Origin: Alteromonas mediterranea DE | GTDB taxonomy: Bacteria; Pseudomonadota; Gammaproteobacteria; Enterobacterales; Alteromonadaceae | Length of the DNA stretch: 64,000 bases | Assembly (NCBI RefSeq): GCF_000020585.3 | Contig: NC_011138.3 | Coordinates: 584,001-648,000, forward strand | Direction of reading: 5' to 3' | Part shown: positions 23,241-33,645 of the stretch, in pieces | Position numbering within the stretch: position 1 is the stretch's first letter | How the letters are laid out: each line of letters starts with the position of its first letter | The notes under the pieces: model-generated | The model's database searches: none | What the model was told of the DNA's origin: nothing | What the model saw: only the letters and a program-made list of their open reading frames with translations | Program-made: the position numbers and the translations under genes

Positions 23241-24476
23241 TGCTACATCGGTATCGTCAACAGGCGCGTCACTTACAAGTCGAAGCACTATGTAGCCGAG
23301 CAGTGCCGATACTAACGAACCTGATAATATACCCACTCGCTCATCGAATATCTGATTGATGCCTGTTTGCGCAAATGCGAGGCCGCCAATAAATAAACTC
23401 ATCGTAAAGCCCACGCCGCACAGAAGTGCACAGCCATAGATGTGTTTAAAGTTGAGGTCTTTTGGTAATTTTGCCAGCTTGAGCTTAACCATGAGGTAGC
23501 AAAACCCAAAGACACCGATTTGTTTACCCACTACTAGGCCCAAAAATATGCCGAAAGTCACGGGGTGAAAAATACCTTCCGGGCTAATATTCCCAAAGCT
23601 AATACCTGCATTTGCAAACGCAAACAAGGGAAGGATTGCAAAGCTTACTAAGCCATTAAGCCCGTGCTCTAAGCGCGTAACGGGCGAATAAGATTCATCT
23701 TTTTCATCGCGCATGGGGATAAAGCCCGCAAGCACTACACCGGCGAGTGTCGCGTGCACGCCAGACTTAAGCATGGCGACCCACAATATCACGCCAACAA
23801 AGACATAAGCAGGTATATCTACCACGTTGCGTTTATTCATTTGCCACAGTAATAACAAACAACCAGCGGCAATGGCCAGCGCGCCTGTGGTAATGTTTTC
23901 GGTGTAAAACAGGGCAATTATCACAATGGCGCCAATGTCATCGATAATGGCAAGCGTGACCAAAAATACTTTAAGGCTTGTGGGTACGCGACTGCCTAAC
24001 AGCGCTAAAATCCCCAAAGCAAACGCAATATCTGTGGCTGCAGGAATCGCCCACCCAGCAATAGCAACTGGGTTCTCCCAGTTAATGCCCACATAGATTA
24101 AAGCGGGTAATGCCATACCACCTATTGCGCCAGCGGCAGGCAGTATAATATCTTTGGGGTTGGCGAGTTCACCCTCGCACACTTCCCGTTTCAGCTCTAA
24201 GCCAACGTGAAAAAAGAACACAGCCATAAGGCCGTCATTAATCCACAGCAACAAGGGCTTATCGATTGCCCACGTACCCGCTGATATTTGAACGGGCATG
24301 CTTATCAACTGGTCGTAAATCACATCTAAGGGCGAGTTGGCAATGATAAGTGCCAGCAGAGTGGCACCCATAAGCAATATGCCGGGAGCTGCCTCACGAT
24401 TTAGGAAGTCAGATACCACATCTTGTACCTCTTCTATTACCTCGTCGAGTACGTCAGGTTCATGTTTATCTGTCAT
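23202..24476 (-). CDS. nhaA: Na+/H+ antiporter NhaA
   Basis: Expels sodium in exchange for protons and sets pH and salt tolerance. The 424 residues hold about twelve membrane helices. The ion-binding aspartate pair is in [16 protein letters not shown], and the N-terminal membrane-entry helix and [18 protein letters not shown] are diagnostic. The N-terminal 25 residues are acidic ([11 protein letters not shown]), longer than in E. coli (388 residues). It runs convergently into the histidine kinase and shares 39 bases with it at the 3' ends. Confidence 0.95.
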   Translation of the reverse strand: MTDKHEPDVLDEVIEEVQDVVSDFLNREAAPGILLMGATLLALIIANSPLDVIYDQLISMPVQISAGTWAIDKPLLLWINDGLMAVFFFHVGLELKREVCEGELANPKDIILPAAGAIGGMALPALIYVGINWENPVAIAGWAIPAATDIAFALGILALLGSRVPTSLKVFLVTLAIIDDIGAIVIIALFYTENITTGALAIAAGCLLLLWQMNKRNVVDIPAYVFVGVILWVAMLKSGVHATLAGVVLAGFIPMRDEKDESYSPVTRLEHGLNGLVSFAILPLFAFANAGISFGNISPEGIFHPVTFGIFLGLVVGKQIGVFGFCYLMVKLKLAKLPKDLNFKHIYGCALLCGVGFTMSLFIGGLAFAQTGINQIFDERVGILSGSLVSALLGYIVLRLVSDAPVDDTDVASNASKLTGNTVK

Positions 24477-24754
24477 CGATAACCTCTTACGCCTTGCTAT
24501 TTAACTGCAAAATTTTGAACGCGCCTTGTGAAACGCAGAACATGCAATTCAGGCCAACATTTTTATGTAAATTAATTATCGTTAATACGGGCATTATTAA
24601 CGGGATAGATCACCTCAAAGTGGTGTGGCGAAATTCAAAAGCTTAGCGATGAGTACTGTATTTGGCGGCATTTACGGTGGGATTTTGAACGGTTTTACGC
24701 TACAATCGCGGCCTTTCCAAAGTTGACCATTTTACCTACCCCGAGGATCTCTAG

Positions 24755-25249
24755 ATGGCAAAAGTCGCGATTGTTATGGGTTCAACTTCAGACTGGCCTA
24801 CTATGCAGCAGGCCGCAAAAATGCTGAAGTCGTTTGGTGTTGAATTTGAAGCGAAGGTGGTGTCGGCACATCGTACACCCAACTTGCTAGTAGAGTTTGC
24901 AGAGCATGCCGCTGATGAAGGTTTCAGCGCTATTATTGCTGGCGCAGGTGGTGCAGCGCACTTACCCGGTATGATTGCCGCGCATACACACTTACCTGTG
25001 TTCGGCTGCCCGGTTAAATCAAAAGCGTTAAACGGTTTAGATTCATTGCTTTCTATCGTTCAAATGCCTAAGGGCGTGGCGGTTGGAACATTGGCCATTG
25101 GTGAGGCCGGCGCGGCAAATGCGGGTCTTCTAGCTGCGCAGGTTGTTGCATTGCAAGATGAAAATGTTCGAGATGCAGTTATCGCCTTTAGAAAATCTCA
25201 AACCGATACAGTGCTGGCATCAAGTAACACATTGGAGCTAGATGAATGA
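24755..25249 (+). CDS. purE: N5-carboxyaminoimidazole ribonucleotide mutase
   Basis: Moves the carboxyl group from N5 to C4 of CAIR in purine synthesis. The 164 residues open with the class I PurE signature [14 protein letters not shown] and contain VVSAHRTP and [14 protein letters not shown] Shine-Dalgarno (GAGGAT) precedes the ATG. A TACAAT -10-like hexamer occurs about 60 bases upstream; I see no convincing PurR operator. It overlaps purK by four bases (ATGA). Confidence 0.97.
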   Translation: MAKVAIVMGSTSDWPTMQQAAKMLKSFGVEFEAKVVSAHRTPNLLVEFAEHAADEGFSAIIAGAGGAAHLPGMIAAHTHLPVFGCPVKSKALNGLDSLLSIVQMPKGVAVGTLAIGEAGAANAGLLAAQVVALQDENVRDAVIAFRKSQTDTVLASSNTLELDE

Positions 25250-26382
25250 GAGTAGTCGTTTACGGCGCAGGCCAACTTGCTCAAATGATGTACCTGGCGG
25301 GAAGCCCCTTAGGTATTGAGGTTCAAGCTGTGGACGTAAACAGCGATTCCGTTGTACATCCAGTCAGCAAATCAACGTTAGACACTACGCTTGCACAAGC
25401 GATCGAAGACGCAGACGCGTTGACAGTAGAATTTGAACACGTTCCTGAAAGGTTACTTGAAGAGGCGGCGAAGACGAATAAGTTGATGCCTAATATCGAC
25501 AGTATCTTAGTAGGCGCTGACCGGGTTCGTGAGAAAAAACTGCTTGAAAGTATGCAGGTGGCTAACTGCGAGCACAAGATAGTGACGGATCTTTCACAGC
25601 TTGACGATTGCGTAAAGCAACTTGGCAGCAAGTTGATCTTAAAAGCAAGCCGCGATGGATACGATGGATACGGTCAGTGGCGTTTAACCGATGAGGCTGA
25701 ATTACCGGCGCTTAAGCGTTCACTTCAGGGTCTAGACCTTGTAACCGTGCCTTTAGTGGTCGAAAAAATGGTAGCTTTTGACAGAGAGCTTTCTCTTATC
25801 GGTGTGCGCAATGCCGATGGCGACGTACGAACCTATCCGCTAGCAGAAAATTTACACCATCAAGGTCAACTGCATGTATCCGTTGCGCCAGCTACAAATG
25901 TCGACGACGCGTTGCAAGCTCAGGCTCACGATATTTTTGTGAAACTTGCCGACGGCATGGATTATGTTGGCGTATTAGCGGTAGAGCTGTTTCAAGTGGG
26001 AAACAAGCTATTAGTGAATGAACTTGCACCTCGGGTGCACAACTCTGGGCACTGGAGCCAGTCAGGCGCCGTAACCAGTCAGTTTGAAAATCACTTACGT
26101 GCCGTGTGTGGTTTACCCCTTGGCGATACATCAGCCATTGGCCCAAGCGCGATGGTTAACATCATAGGTTGCAGTAGTTTCTCACGCGACTTACTCAGCA
26201 TTGATGGTAGTCATCTTCACTGGTACGGGAAATCTGTACGAGAAAAGCGCAAAATGGGCCACATTAATGTCACCACAAATAATTATGAAAGTTTAGGTGA
26301 AAAGCTCATGGCATTGAGTAATTATTTGCCGCTTGAGTACTTCCCGAAATTAGTTGGCGAAGCAACGCGATTAAAAGGTTGA
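25246..26382 (+). CDS. purK: N5-carboxyaminoimidazole ribonucleotide synthase
   Basis: An ATP-grasp enzyme that carboxylates AIR with bicarbonate to supply PurE. The 378 residues begin [18 protein letters not shown] (Rossmann-like PreATP domain). ATP-grasp landmarks are [32 protein letters not shown] and [15 protein letters not shown]. It is coupled to purE by a four-base overlap. Its stop codon overlaps the -35 of the tRNA-Thr promoter. Confidence 0.97.
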   Translation: MRVVVYGAGQLAQMMYLAGSPLGIEVQAVDVNSDSVVHPVSKSTLDTTLAQAIEDADALTVEFEHVPERLLEEAAKTNKLMPNIDSILVGADRVREKKLLESMQVANCEHKIVTDLSQLDDCVKQLGSKLILKASRDGYDGYGQWRLTDEAELPALKRSLQGLDLVTVPLVVEKMVAFDRELSLIGVRNADGDVRTYPLAENLHHQGQLHVSVAPATNVDDALQAQAHDIFVKLADGMDYVGVLAVELFQVGNKLLVNELAPRVHNSGHWSQSGAVTSQFENHLRAVCGLPLGDTSAIGPSAMVNIIGCSSFSRDLLSIDGSHLHWYGKSVREKRKMGHINVTTNNYESLGEKLMALSNYLPLEYFPKLVGEATRLKG

Positions 26383-26406
26383 CACCCACGCGTTTATCGC
26401 TAGAAT
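26379..26406 (+). promoter_or_regulatory. Promoter of tRNA-Thr
   Basis: TTGACA (26379-26384), 16-base spacer, TAGAAT (26401-26406). It points at the tRNA 36 bases downstream and overlaps the purK stop. The predicted start falls at about 26413, exactly where a terminator-like hairpin begins. Confidence 0.65.
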
Positions 26407-26412
26407 ACGCAT

Positions 26413-26437
26413 CCGCTGCTCAAGGCAGCGGGTTTTT
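26413..26437 (+). terminator. Terminator-like hairpin between purK and tRNA-Thr
   Basis: CCGCTGC (26413-26419), short loop, GCAGCGG (26425-26431), then GTTTTT. It would terminate purEK read-through. It lies inside the short tRNA leader if the promoter just upstream is used. Confidence 0.7.
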
Positions 26438-26442
26438 AGTGT

Positions 26443-26518
<76 letters not shown>

Positions 26519-26583
26519 TTTCCCTTTTTTCCCATGCCAATCCCACGTACACTAGTTCTGAACATTCATTCGGAGCGCACTGT

Positions 26584-27126
26584 ATGTCATTTTTTTCCAA
26601 ATCGCTAAAACCGTTATTTATCGTCACAGGCTTATTTTCTTTAAGCTTATCTGCGCTTTTTAGTGCTCATGCTAATGAACACGAAAACAAACATCAACAT
26701 GACAAGCAGCATGTACACAATGAGCGCGCTGACGTAATGGTGATGAACGGTTACGCCAGAGCAACATTTGCCTTAGCAAAAACCGGTGCGGTGTACTTTA
26801 CTTTGCATAACCAAAGCGACAGCGACAAAACCCTTGTTTCAGTGTCGGTGGCTAAAGAGGTCGCAGACGAAGCGCAAATTCACACGACCGTTATGGAAGG
26901 CGACATGATGAAAATGCGCGAGCTAACGGAAGGTGTAAAAATCAAGCCCGGTGAAATGGTGGCGTTTAAATCAGGCGGAAACCACATAATGCTACTAGGG
27001 TTAACAAAGGGATTGGCAGAAGGAAGTAATATTCCCATCACGTTATCGTTTGATAATGGGAGTGAACTCAAGCTGGTATTACCCGTCAAAAAAGACGAAG
27101 CAAAAGGGCATCACCACCATCATTAA
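26584..27126 (+). CDS. Periplasmic copper chaperone, PCu(A)C family
   Basis: A 180-residue exported copper carrier related to PCuAC, which delivers Cu(I) for cytochrome oxidase assembly. The signal peptide ends near residue 30 (LFSAHA|NEH). A His-rich segment follows (about 31-48), then the PCuAC fold with conserved ligands in EAQIHTTVMEGDMMKMR and GGNHIMLLGL. The protein ends in five histidines, an extra potential metal site. It is monocistronic and lies upstream of dps. Confidence 0.9.
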   Translation: MSFFSKSLKPLFIVTGLFSLSLSALFSAHANEHENKHQHDKQHVHNERADVMVMNGYARATFALAKTGAVYFTLHNQSDSDKTLVSVSVAKEVADEAQIHTTVMEGDMMKMRELTEGVKIKPGEMVAFKSGGNHIMLLGLTKGLAEGSNIPITLSFDNGSELKLVLPVKKDEAKGHHHHH

Positions 27127-27312
27127 TAAAGCCGTCGATATAGAGGGCGAGTTACTCATCGATAATTGCGATGAGCACAATTAACTAAACCGTTAATCTA
27201 AATCAAAATTTCTGTAGTACTATTAAGTTATATTGTTTAGGTTCAAATATTGTACGGTCAACGAACTGGCCAATTCAAAACCTAAAAAGGTTTTAACGAA
27301 AAGGAGTGTGAC

Positions 27313-27786
27313 ATGAGCAAGATTGATATTGGTATTTCTGAGAGCGATCGTAACGCAGTAGCAGAAGGCCTTAAGAAGTTATTGGCTGATTCTTACACCT
27401 TATACTTGCAAACGCATAACTTTCACTGGAACGTAGAAGGTCCTCAGTTCCGTGAATTACACCTAATGTTTGAAGAGCATTATACTGAGCTTGCTGAAGC
27501 CGTGGATGAAATTGCAGAGCGTATTCGTACTTTAGGTGTTTCTGCACCAGGTACGTATAAGTCTTTTTCAGAGCTTAGCTCAATTGAAGAAGTAGAAGGT
27601 GTACCAGAAGCAACTGAAATGGTTCGCTTACTTACACATGCCCACGAGCAAGTTGTAAAAACCTGTCGCGAGTCATTAAAGCTAGCACAGGACGCAGACG
27701 ATGAGTCATCAGCTGCTTTAATTGGCGACCGCATGCGAGTGCATGAAAAAACAGCTTGGATGCTTCGCGCGACACTGCCGAAATAA
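27313..27786 (+). CDS. dps: Dps-family ferritin-like DNA-protecting protein
   Basis: Forms a 12-mer that oxidises and stores iron using peroxide. The 157 residues contain the ferroxidase-site signature [19 protein letters not shown] and [21 protein letters not shown] strong Shine-Dalgarno (AAAGGAGTG) precedes the ATG. The N-terminal tail is short and not Lys-rich, so DNA binding may be weak. OxyR or sigma-S control is usual in the family but cannot be read here. Confidence 0.94.
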   Translation: MSKIDIGISESDRNAVAEGLKKLLADSYTLYLQTHNFHWNVEGPQFRELHLMFEEHYTELAEAVDEIAERIRTLGVSAPGTYKSFSELSSIEEVEGVPEATEMVRLLTHAHEQVVKTCRESLKLAQDADDESSAALIGDRMRVHEKTAWMLRATLPK

Positions 27787-27869
27787 CGTAAAAAGTAATT
27801 TTCGATCGTAGTTAATCGGGTTTATACGCTTATTTCTTGCTTAATCGCATGAAAGCGTGGATATAACAC

Positions 27870-27900
27870 AAAGGGTACAGCAGCGCTGTGCCCTTTTTTG
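27870..27900 (+). terminator. Rho-independent terminator after dps
   Basis: AAAGGGTACAGC, loop AGC, GCTGTGCCCTTTTTT with one wobble, ending at 27899. Good stem and T-run. Confidence 0.85.
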
Positions 27901-27967
27901 TATACTAGGCCGCTAAACAGAAACGCACGCTAAAAATAAAAACCGAATAAACACCGAGGCCCCAGCG

Positions 27968-29137
27968 ATGAAATCATCAATTAGCGCGGTATTAAAGCGC
28001 AATCTAACGAGCACGTTAACCCGCTCTATTACCTTTGCATTAGCACTATCTGCAAGCCAGTCTCTTTTTGCTCACGAAGGCCATGAGCACGGTATCACCG
28101 ACGAAAATATTACGGTAACCACCCTTGCTGAAGGGCTAGAACACCCCTGGGGGATGACCTTTCTGCCTAATGGCGACATGTTGGTCACAGAGCGCGCAGG
28201 GGGTATTCAGCGACTGACAAAAGACGGGAAGTTGTCAGGACGGTTAGCGAACGTGCCCAGGGTAGTAGCGCAAAATCAAGGCGGCATGCTTGATATCACT
28301 ATCGACCCTGATTTTGCTAGCAACAACACCATTTACTTTTGTTTCAGCAAAGCCAGTGATGTAGAAGGTAAAACAGGTAGCAGCAGTAGTGTGGCAAAAG
28401 CCACGTTAACGAATACCGGGCTAGAAGATGTCAACGTGATATTTAGCGCCGATTCTATTGTTGATAACGGATTTCACTTTGGTTGTCGCCTAGAATTTGA
28501 TGCCAATAAGTACCTATACGTTGCTATGGGCGATCGCTACAAATACATGAAGGAAGCGCAGAATACGGATAACCACTTTGGCAAAGTCGTGCGCATTAAT
28601 CGCGATGGCAGCGCGGTAAAGGATAACCCGTTCACTGACGGCAACGCACCAGAAGTATTTAGCTATGGTCACCGCAATATCCAAGGCGTAACAATTCACC
28701 CTGACACCGGTGCTGTATGGGCAATGGAGCACGGTCCGAAAGGCGGTGACGAAATTAATATATTGGAAAATGGCGCGAACTACGGCTGGCCTGAAATTAC
28801 CTATGGCATTGACTACAGCGGTGACATCATTAGTGATAAAACGCATATGGACGGCATGAAGCAGCCTTGGGTATATTGGGACCCATCCATAGCGCCAAGT
28901 GGATTAACTTTCTACCAAGGCGATATGTTTAAAGAGTGGAATGGTGATGTGCTGGTTGGTTCTTTGAAGTTCACTCACCTTCGCCGCATTCACGTAGCAG
29001 ACGGTAAGCCGGGCGAGCAGTTTGAATATCTGCGCGACAACGGCGCACGTATTCGCGATGTGGAAGTTGGCCCTGAAGGTGCTATTTACCTGTTAACCGA
29101 CGCACCAAATGGCAAAGTGTTGAAGCTCACTAAGTAG
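27968..29137 (+). CDS. Exported PQQ-dependent sugar dehydrogenase-like protein
   Basis: A 389-residue six-bladed beta-propeller of the soluble glucose/sorbosone dehydrogenase family (E. coli YliI/Asd). The signal peptide ends near residue 35 (ASQSLFA|HEG) and is followed by a His-rich EGHEHG. Family motifs are LEHPWGMTFLPNGDMLVTER, GGMLDITIDPDF, SYGHRNIQGVTIHP and ANYGWPEITYG. It likely oxidises aldose sugars in the periplasm with PQQ. No PQQ synthesis genes are nearby. It ends at a bidirectional terminator. Confidence 0.9.
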   Translation: MKSSISAVLKRNLTSTLTRSITFALALSASQSLFAHEGHEHGITDENITVTTLAEGLEHPWGMTFLPNGDMLVTERAGGIQRLTKDGKLSGRLANVPRVVAQNQGGMLDITIDPDFASNNTIYFCFSKASDVEGKTGSSSSVAKATLTNTGLEDVNVIFSADSIVDNGFHFGCRLEFDANKYLYVAMGDRYKYMKEAQNTDNHFGKVVRINRDGSAVKDNPFTDGNAPEVFSYGHRNIQGVTIHPDTGAVWAMEHGPKGGDEINILENGANYGWPEITYGIDYSGDIISDKTHMDGMKQPWVYWDPSIAPSGLTFYQGDMFKEWNGDVLVGSLKFTHLRRIHVADGKPGEQFEYLRDNGARIRDVEVGPEGAIYLLTDAPNGKVLKLTK

Positions 29138-29155
29138 CTTTATACCGAAACCAAT

Positions 29156-29180
29156 AAAGGCGCCCTTAGGCGCCTTTAAA
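29156..29180. terminator. Bidirectional terminator
   Basis: AAAGGCGCC (29156-29164), loop CTTA, GGCGCCTTT (29169-29177). It sits between two converging genes. Confidence 0.85.
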
Positions 29181-29191
29181 TGGTGAATGCA

Positions 29192-31306
29192 CTATTTACC
29201 ACCCTCATCTTTTTTATAGCGTTCAAACCACGCCATTATATTTCCTACTTTTTGTATTAAACGAGACGGACGGCTAGCAATACCGTGGGATGCACCAGGT
29301 ATACGTACCATTGCCGCATCTATACCCTGCAGTTTCAACGCCTGATAATACTGTTCCGACTCACTTATCGGCGTTCGATAATCGGCTTCGCCGGTCAGTA
29401 GCATAGTTGGGGTAGTGACATTACCCACTAAGCTTAATGGGCTGCGTTTCCAAAGTTTATCAGCGATATTCCACGGCATATCCGCCATCCAGTATTGACT
29501 GAAAAACGGGTACGCGTCAGCGGTGAGTGCAAAGCTCACCCAATTGATAACGGGTTTAGCCACTACGGCAGCGCTGAAACGGTCGGTTTTACCAATAGAC
29601 CAGGCTGTTAGCACACCGCCACCAGAGCCACCGGTAATAAATAGATTGTTAGCATCCACAAAGCCTTTATCAACGACTGCATCGACGACGTCCATAAGGT
29701 CGTTAAAGTCTTCCGAGGGATAGTTATGGTGAATAAGGTTCCCAAAGTCTTCACCGTAAGAGCTGCTGCCCCTTGGGTTCGACCAAACAACCACGTAACC
29801 CTGCGCTGCCATAAGCTGGATTTCCATCGCAAAATGAGGGCCATATGCGGCATGCGGTCCGCCGTGAATTTCTAAAATAAGCGGATACTTTTTACTACTA
29901 TCAAAGCCGGGGGGTAAGGCCATCCATGCGTCAATAGGGCGCTCATCAACACTTGAAGCTACGGTGAGGTCTTGCACCTGCGCAAGCGCCTTATGACCCA
30001 AGGCGTCACTGTTCAAGTCGGTAAGTTTTGAGGCGCTTTTCCCTTTTCGATAAAGTGCTAAGTCGCCAGGCATGGTACGCGCTGCTGTGGTAAATACGAT
30101 ATCGCCTTTTTCGCTTAGGGCGAAGTCGCCAGAGGTATAAGGGCGGCCAAACGCTTGCCCACCAAGGGTAACCTCTAGCTTCTTAACCTTTCCTGTTAAG
30201 TTCACCGTTGCCAGCTTGGTTTCGCCATGATCAAGGTATGAAAACATCAGCCCTCGGCTGTCTTTACGCCACACAAACTTGCCCAAGCTTCTATCTAAAG
30301 ATGAAGTAAGGCGCGTTATTTCACCGCTTTCTAGTTCAAGTACCAAAAGGTCACCGTTTTGATAAGAAAGCTTTCTATCATTTAGTTGGGTAAAAGCTAA
30401 ATATTTACCATTTGGGCTTAACGTAGGTCTACTTTCAGGGCCCGCTATATCGGTAACCTGTTCAACCACTCCAGAGCTAACGTTGACCTTGTATATATCG
30501 CTAAACAGTGGGTTCAGCGCATAGTCTTCGCGCTGAGGTGAGGCAAAGTAAATCCAATCATTGTCTTTAGAAAAAGAAAGGGTACCGCCGCTAGGAAAGT
30601 GGCCTTTGGTCAACTGGCGCGGTGTACCACCATCAACAGGCAGCACATAGATTTGGTCGAAGCCTTCGCGCAAATAGCCTCTGCCATCGCCACGGTATTG
30701 AACGCTATCAATATACTTAGCGTTGTCTGCCCACTTTGCGCCCTTTGGCTTGCTCGGCATCGCGCTAAATAACGGCTTTTGTTTTTCTTCAGTAAATAAC
30801 GTAAAGGCTAGGGCTTCACTGTCATGCGACCAGGTCAACTGACGAGGCGTTTCACTGGTGTTAGTTAAGCGCACCGACTGCATGGTATCTAAATAATAAA
30901 GATGTAGCTGAGCACGACCGTTTACCGATTTGGTATACGCCACCATTTTTCCATTTGGCGATAGCGTGGCTTGGGAAAGGTTTTCGTCTAAAGCGATAAA
31001 CGGGCGGTGTTCACCTGTTTTTATGTTTACTTGCCACAGTCTGCTCTGCCGACTATCGGTCATAATATCCATGCTCTGGCGCGAATAAACCACGGTTTCT
31101 TTATCGATAAACTGCGGGCTGGCGACAAACTCTAGGTTGAATGTATCGTCGTAGGTGAGTGCATTAGCCGGTGAAGTATGGGTATCGGGTTGAGACCCTT
31201 GTAGTGCATTAGCTTGGCTAACACCCAAAAAGAGGAAAGATAATGCTGTTGAGGTTACCACCAGGCCTTTGCGAAAAGGGCGAGTGGAGAAACGTGACGC
31301 AAACAT
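29192..31306 (-). CDS. Exported S9 prolyl-oligopeptidase-family peptidase
   Basis: A 704-residue serine peptidase of the S9 (acylaminoacyl/dipeptidyl peptidase) type. A signal peptide covers about residues 1-33 (VVTSTALSFLFLGVSQANA). A WD40/TolB-like beta-propeller follows (repeats such as LSPNGKYLAFTQ), then an alpha/beta-hydrolase domain. The nucleophile is the Ser of TGGSGGGVLTAW, with the acid in GEADYRTP and the base in GASHGIASRPSR. The frame is open 30 codons further, but ATG 31306 follows AAAGGAAC and starts the signal peptide. Expected role: trimming peptides taken up from the environment. Confidence 0.93.
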   Translation of the reverse strand: MFASRFSTRPFRKGLVVTSTALSFLFLGVSQANALQGSQPDTHTSPANALTYDDTFNLEFVASPQFIDKETVVYSRQSMDIMTDSRQSRLWQVNIKTGEHRPFIALDENLSQATLSPNGKMVAYTKSVNGRAQLHLYYLDTMQSVRLTNTSETPRQLTWSHDSEALAFTLFTEEKQKPLFSAMPSKPKGAKWADNAKYIDSVQYRGDGRGYLREGFDQIYVLPVDGGTPRQLTKGHFPSGGTLSFSKDNDWIYFASPQREDYALNPLFSDIYKVNVSSGVVEQVTDIAGPESRPTLSPNGKYLAFTQLNDRKLSYQNGDLLVLELESGEITRLTSSLDRSLGKFVWRKDSRGLMFSYLDHGETKLATVNLTGKVKKLEVTLGGQAFGRPYTSGDFALSEKGDIVFTTAARTMPGDLALYRKGKSASKLTDLNSDALGHKALAQVQDLTVASSVDERPIDAWMALPPGFDSSKKYPLILEIHGGPHAAYGPHFAMEIQLMAAQGYVVVWSNPRGSSSYGEDFGNLIHHNYPSEDFNDLMDVVDAVVDKGFVDANNLFITGGSGGGVLTAWSIGKTDRFSAAVVAKPVINWVSFALTADAYPFFSQYWMADMPWNIADKLWKRSPLSLVGNVTTPTMLLTGEADYRTPISESEQYYQALKLQGIDAAMVRIPGASHGIASRPSRLIQKVGNIMAWFERYKKDEGGK

Positions 31307-31496
31307 GACGGTTCCTTTATTATTGTTGTTGCGCGGGGCGCGATAGGTTAGGTATCTGTTACACTTAATTATTGAATTAATGGCATTGCCCTTCAACAGG
31401 GTACGCGACTAACCATATCGCTTTCGTTTCTTATATGTAAAGTATGTGCGGTAAAGCTTCCTATTTACATGTTAAAGCGAAATTTACGCTTTTGAC

Positions 31497-31829
31497 TTAC
31501 TCGCCCTTCAAACTGATTTTTCCAGTTAAGATGTCTTTAAACATCACCCAGTCGCCCATCAAGCTGTAAAGTGGGTGCTTGAACGTAGCGGGGCGGTTTT
31601 TTTCAAAAAAGAAGTGACCGACCCAAGCAAAGCCGTAACCTATAACAGGTATAAACCATAAAAGTGGCCAGTTAGCGGTATAAATTGCCAAAGCAATCAC
31701 ACCAATGACCAGCCATGAGCCAATAAAATGTAAGGTGCGGCAAGTTCCATCTTTATGTTCGTTTAAATAAAAAGGGTAAAACGCTTTAAATGAAGTGAAA
31801 TGCGTGTTTTCGCTGGTTTGAGTCGTCAT
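31497..31829 (-). CDS. Mpo1-like (DUF962) membrane protein
   Basis: A 110-residue DUF962/Mpo1-like protein. Yeast Mpo1 is an iron-dependent dioxygenase of fatty-acid alpha-oxidation. Hallmarks are FYPFYLNEHKDGTCRTLHFIG at the start and GHFFFEKNRPATFKHPLYSLMGD at the end, with conserved His residues, plus two membrane helices between (about 32-70). The enzymatic role in bacteria is inference. Single gene, minus strand. Confidence 0.88.
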   Translation of the reverse strand: MTTQTSENTHFTSFKAFYPFYLNEHKDGTCRTLHFIGSWLVIGVIALAIYTANWPLLWFIPVIGYGFAWVGHFFFEKNRPATFKHPLYSLMGDWVMFKDILTGKISLKGE

Positions 31830-32025
31830 AAACCCCTCACGGAAAGGATGTGATATGTTAATTTTACATTAGGTTAACATTTTGTAGGGGTATTAATTGT
31901 CGCTAAAACGACAATGCGATGTTTCTATTCTGTCACAGTCAGTCTTATTCACTGACTACTAACCTTGTAATTTTAGCTCGACTGCCCCATATTCCTCACA
32001 ATACAAGAAATTAAAGGCCTGCGTT

Positions 32026-32895
32026 ATGGAAAATCTCGTTGCAAATAGCCAAGCAACTATTGTTGATATTACGGTAGAAAACTTTCAGCAAATCATAGTA
32101 GAGGCTTCTCAAGAGAAGCTGGTACTCATTGATTTTTGGGCTGACTGGTGTGAGTCGTGCAAAGATTTAATGCCTATTTTGGAAAAACTGGCCGGTGAAT
32201 ACAGCCAGCATCTAATATTGGCGAAAGTTGACTGTGAAGCGCAGCAAGAAGTAGCGGCGCAATTTGGTATCAGAAGCTTGCCTACAGTGATGGTAGTACA
32301 AAATGGTCAGCCAGTAGATGGCTTTGCTGGAGTGCAGCCTGAGCAGCAAATTCGAGAGATGCTAACAAAGTATCTGCCTAACCCTGAAGACGAGCTTCTC
32401 GCTACAGCAGGGAAAGCTATTCAGCAGGGAGAGTACGCCGAAGCATTGCCAGCAGCGAAAGAGGCACTTTCTCTTAATCCTGACAATGTAAACGCCAAGT
32501 ACATGCTTATTGACTGCTACATTGAAACGGGGTCAATTGATACAGCAAAAGCACTGCTTGAGGATATTAAACTTGTTGACCAGGATTCACGGTATAAAAG
32601 CTTAGCGGGTAAAATTGAACTTGCAGAGCAAGCGGCAGATACGCCTGAAATTAGACAGCTTCAAGCTGCTGTTGAAGCAAACCCTGACGATCTTCAGCTT
32701 AAAATTGATTTAGCGATACAGCTACAGCAAGCGAATAAAGCACAAGACGCGCTAGCGCTGCTTTATAGCGTATTAAAAACAGAGTTAGGGTTTGGTGACG
32801 CTAGAAAGCTAATGATGGATATGATGAATGCGTTAGCAGATGGTGATCCGCTTAAATCCGAGTATCGCCGAAAAGTATATAGCCTGCTTTACTAA
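32026..32895 (+). CDS. cnoX: Thioredoxin-like co-chaperone CnoX (YbbN)
   Basis: 289 residues: an N-terminal thioredoxin domain (about 10-115) joined to a TPR-like C-terminal half (about 125-289). This architecture is that of CnoX/YbbN, a holdase that passes substrates to GroEL and DnaK. The redox-site motif is WADWCESCKDL, with both cysteines present, unlike the SxxC of E. coli YbbN. The protein may therefore keep oxidoreductase activity. Monocistronic. Confidence 0.88.
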   Translation: MENLVANSQATIVDITVENFQQIIVEASQEKLVLIDFWADWCESCKDLMPILEKLAGEYSQHLILAKVDCEAQQEVAAQFGIRSLPTVMVVQNGQPVDGFAGVQPEQQIREMLTKYLPNPEDELLATAGKAIQQGEYAEALPAAKEALSLNPDNVNAKYMLIDCYIETGSIDTAKALLEDIKLVDQDSRYKSLAGKIELAEQAADTPEIRQLQAAVEANPDDLQLKIDLAIQLQQANKAQDALALLYSVLKTELGFGDARKLMMDMMNALADGDPLKSEYRRKVYSLLY

Positions 32896-32950
32896 ATAGA
32901 CTTACTAATGCTTACAGCTATTGAATGCGCAACTGGCGACGTGAAAAGAA

Positions 32951-33376
32951 CTAGGTGTTGGTAATAGGGGAAAACCCTTCTTTATGTAGCCAATTAAGCG
33001 CTTCAAAGTACTTTCGAAAGTATTCGCGCTCATAGTTTTTCCCTTTAAAATCGCGAGCCCTAGAAGGATGGGTTCGCTCTAACTGGGCGCGTTTTACCAT
33101 TCCGCTATCTAAAACATACGCAGAGCGGGTTAAACCGTGTTCAATATTTACTTTGATTGAATCCGCTAAACGGGTTTGGCATTCAATGGTTGAGAGAACC
33201 CAGCGTCGTCCGTCCATCAAGGCTGCCCACGGTTCGCCATTGAAGCTACCGATAAGGTCGTGCATTTCTTCGATGAAGAACTCGGTGGTTTTCAAGTTCC
33301 ACGCGCCTGTCGCAAACACTTCAAGCACATTACCTGAAATGTCCAGCGAGTAATTTCCGTATTTAGGGAAACGCAT
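32951..33376 (-). CDS. Conserved hypothetical, STAS/SpoIIAA-like fold
   Basis: A 141-residue soluble protein without signal or membrane span. The pattern of short strands (NYSLDISGNVLEVFATGAW), a helix (TTEFFIEEMHDLIGSF) and then a WAALMDGRRWVLS strand suggests the SpoIIAA/STAS-like fold seen in many short bacterial proteins. The C-terminal part is basic and aromatic. Its role is unknown. Convergent with cnoX. Confidence 0.7.
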   Translation of the reverse strand: MRFPKYGNYSLDISGNVLEVFATGAWNLKTTEFFIEEMHDLIGSFNGEPWAALMDGRRWVLSTIECQTRLADSIKVNIEHGLTRSAYVLDSGMVKRAQLERTHPSRARDFKGKNYEREYFRKYFEALNWLHKEGFSPITNT

Positions 33377-33645
33377 AAAATACCTTTTATGTTTGTCTTG
33401 GTGGTGTCGAGGATATCTACTCTCTCAAAAAACGACATCTACTTATAAGGTTATAGCAGAGTTATTTAAATTTGCACCCGGTCGGCAGCTATAAGAAATA
33501 CCACTAAGCACACTAAATTGGGCAAAAGTATTTACACTTAATTTGTAAATAAATGTGATGGCCCGCTGCTAGATTCATGCGTAAAAAGCAGAAGTTTGAT
33601 AGTGTTTAGTCGACTTTTATATTTGATACGGTTTTCACAGTGGTA

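Noticed and set aside
24640..24754. A PurR operator upstream of purE
   Set aside because: The sequence around GAACGGTTTTACGCT lacks the symmetrical ACGCAAACGTTTGCGT pattern.
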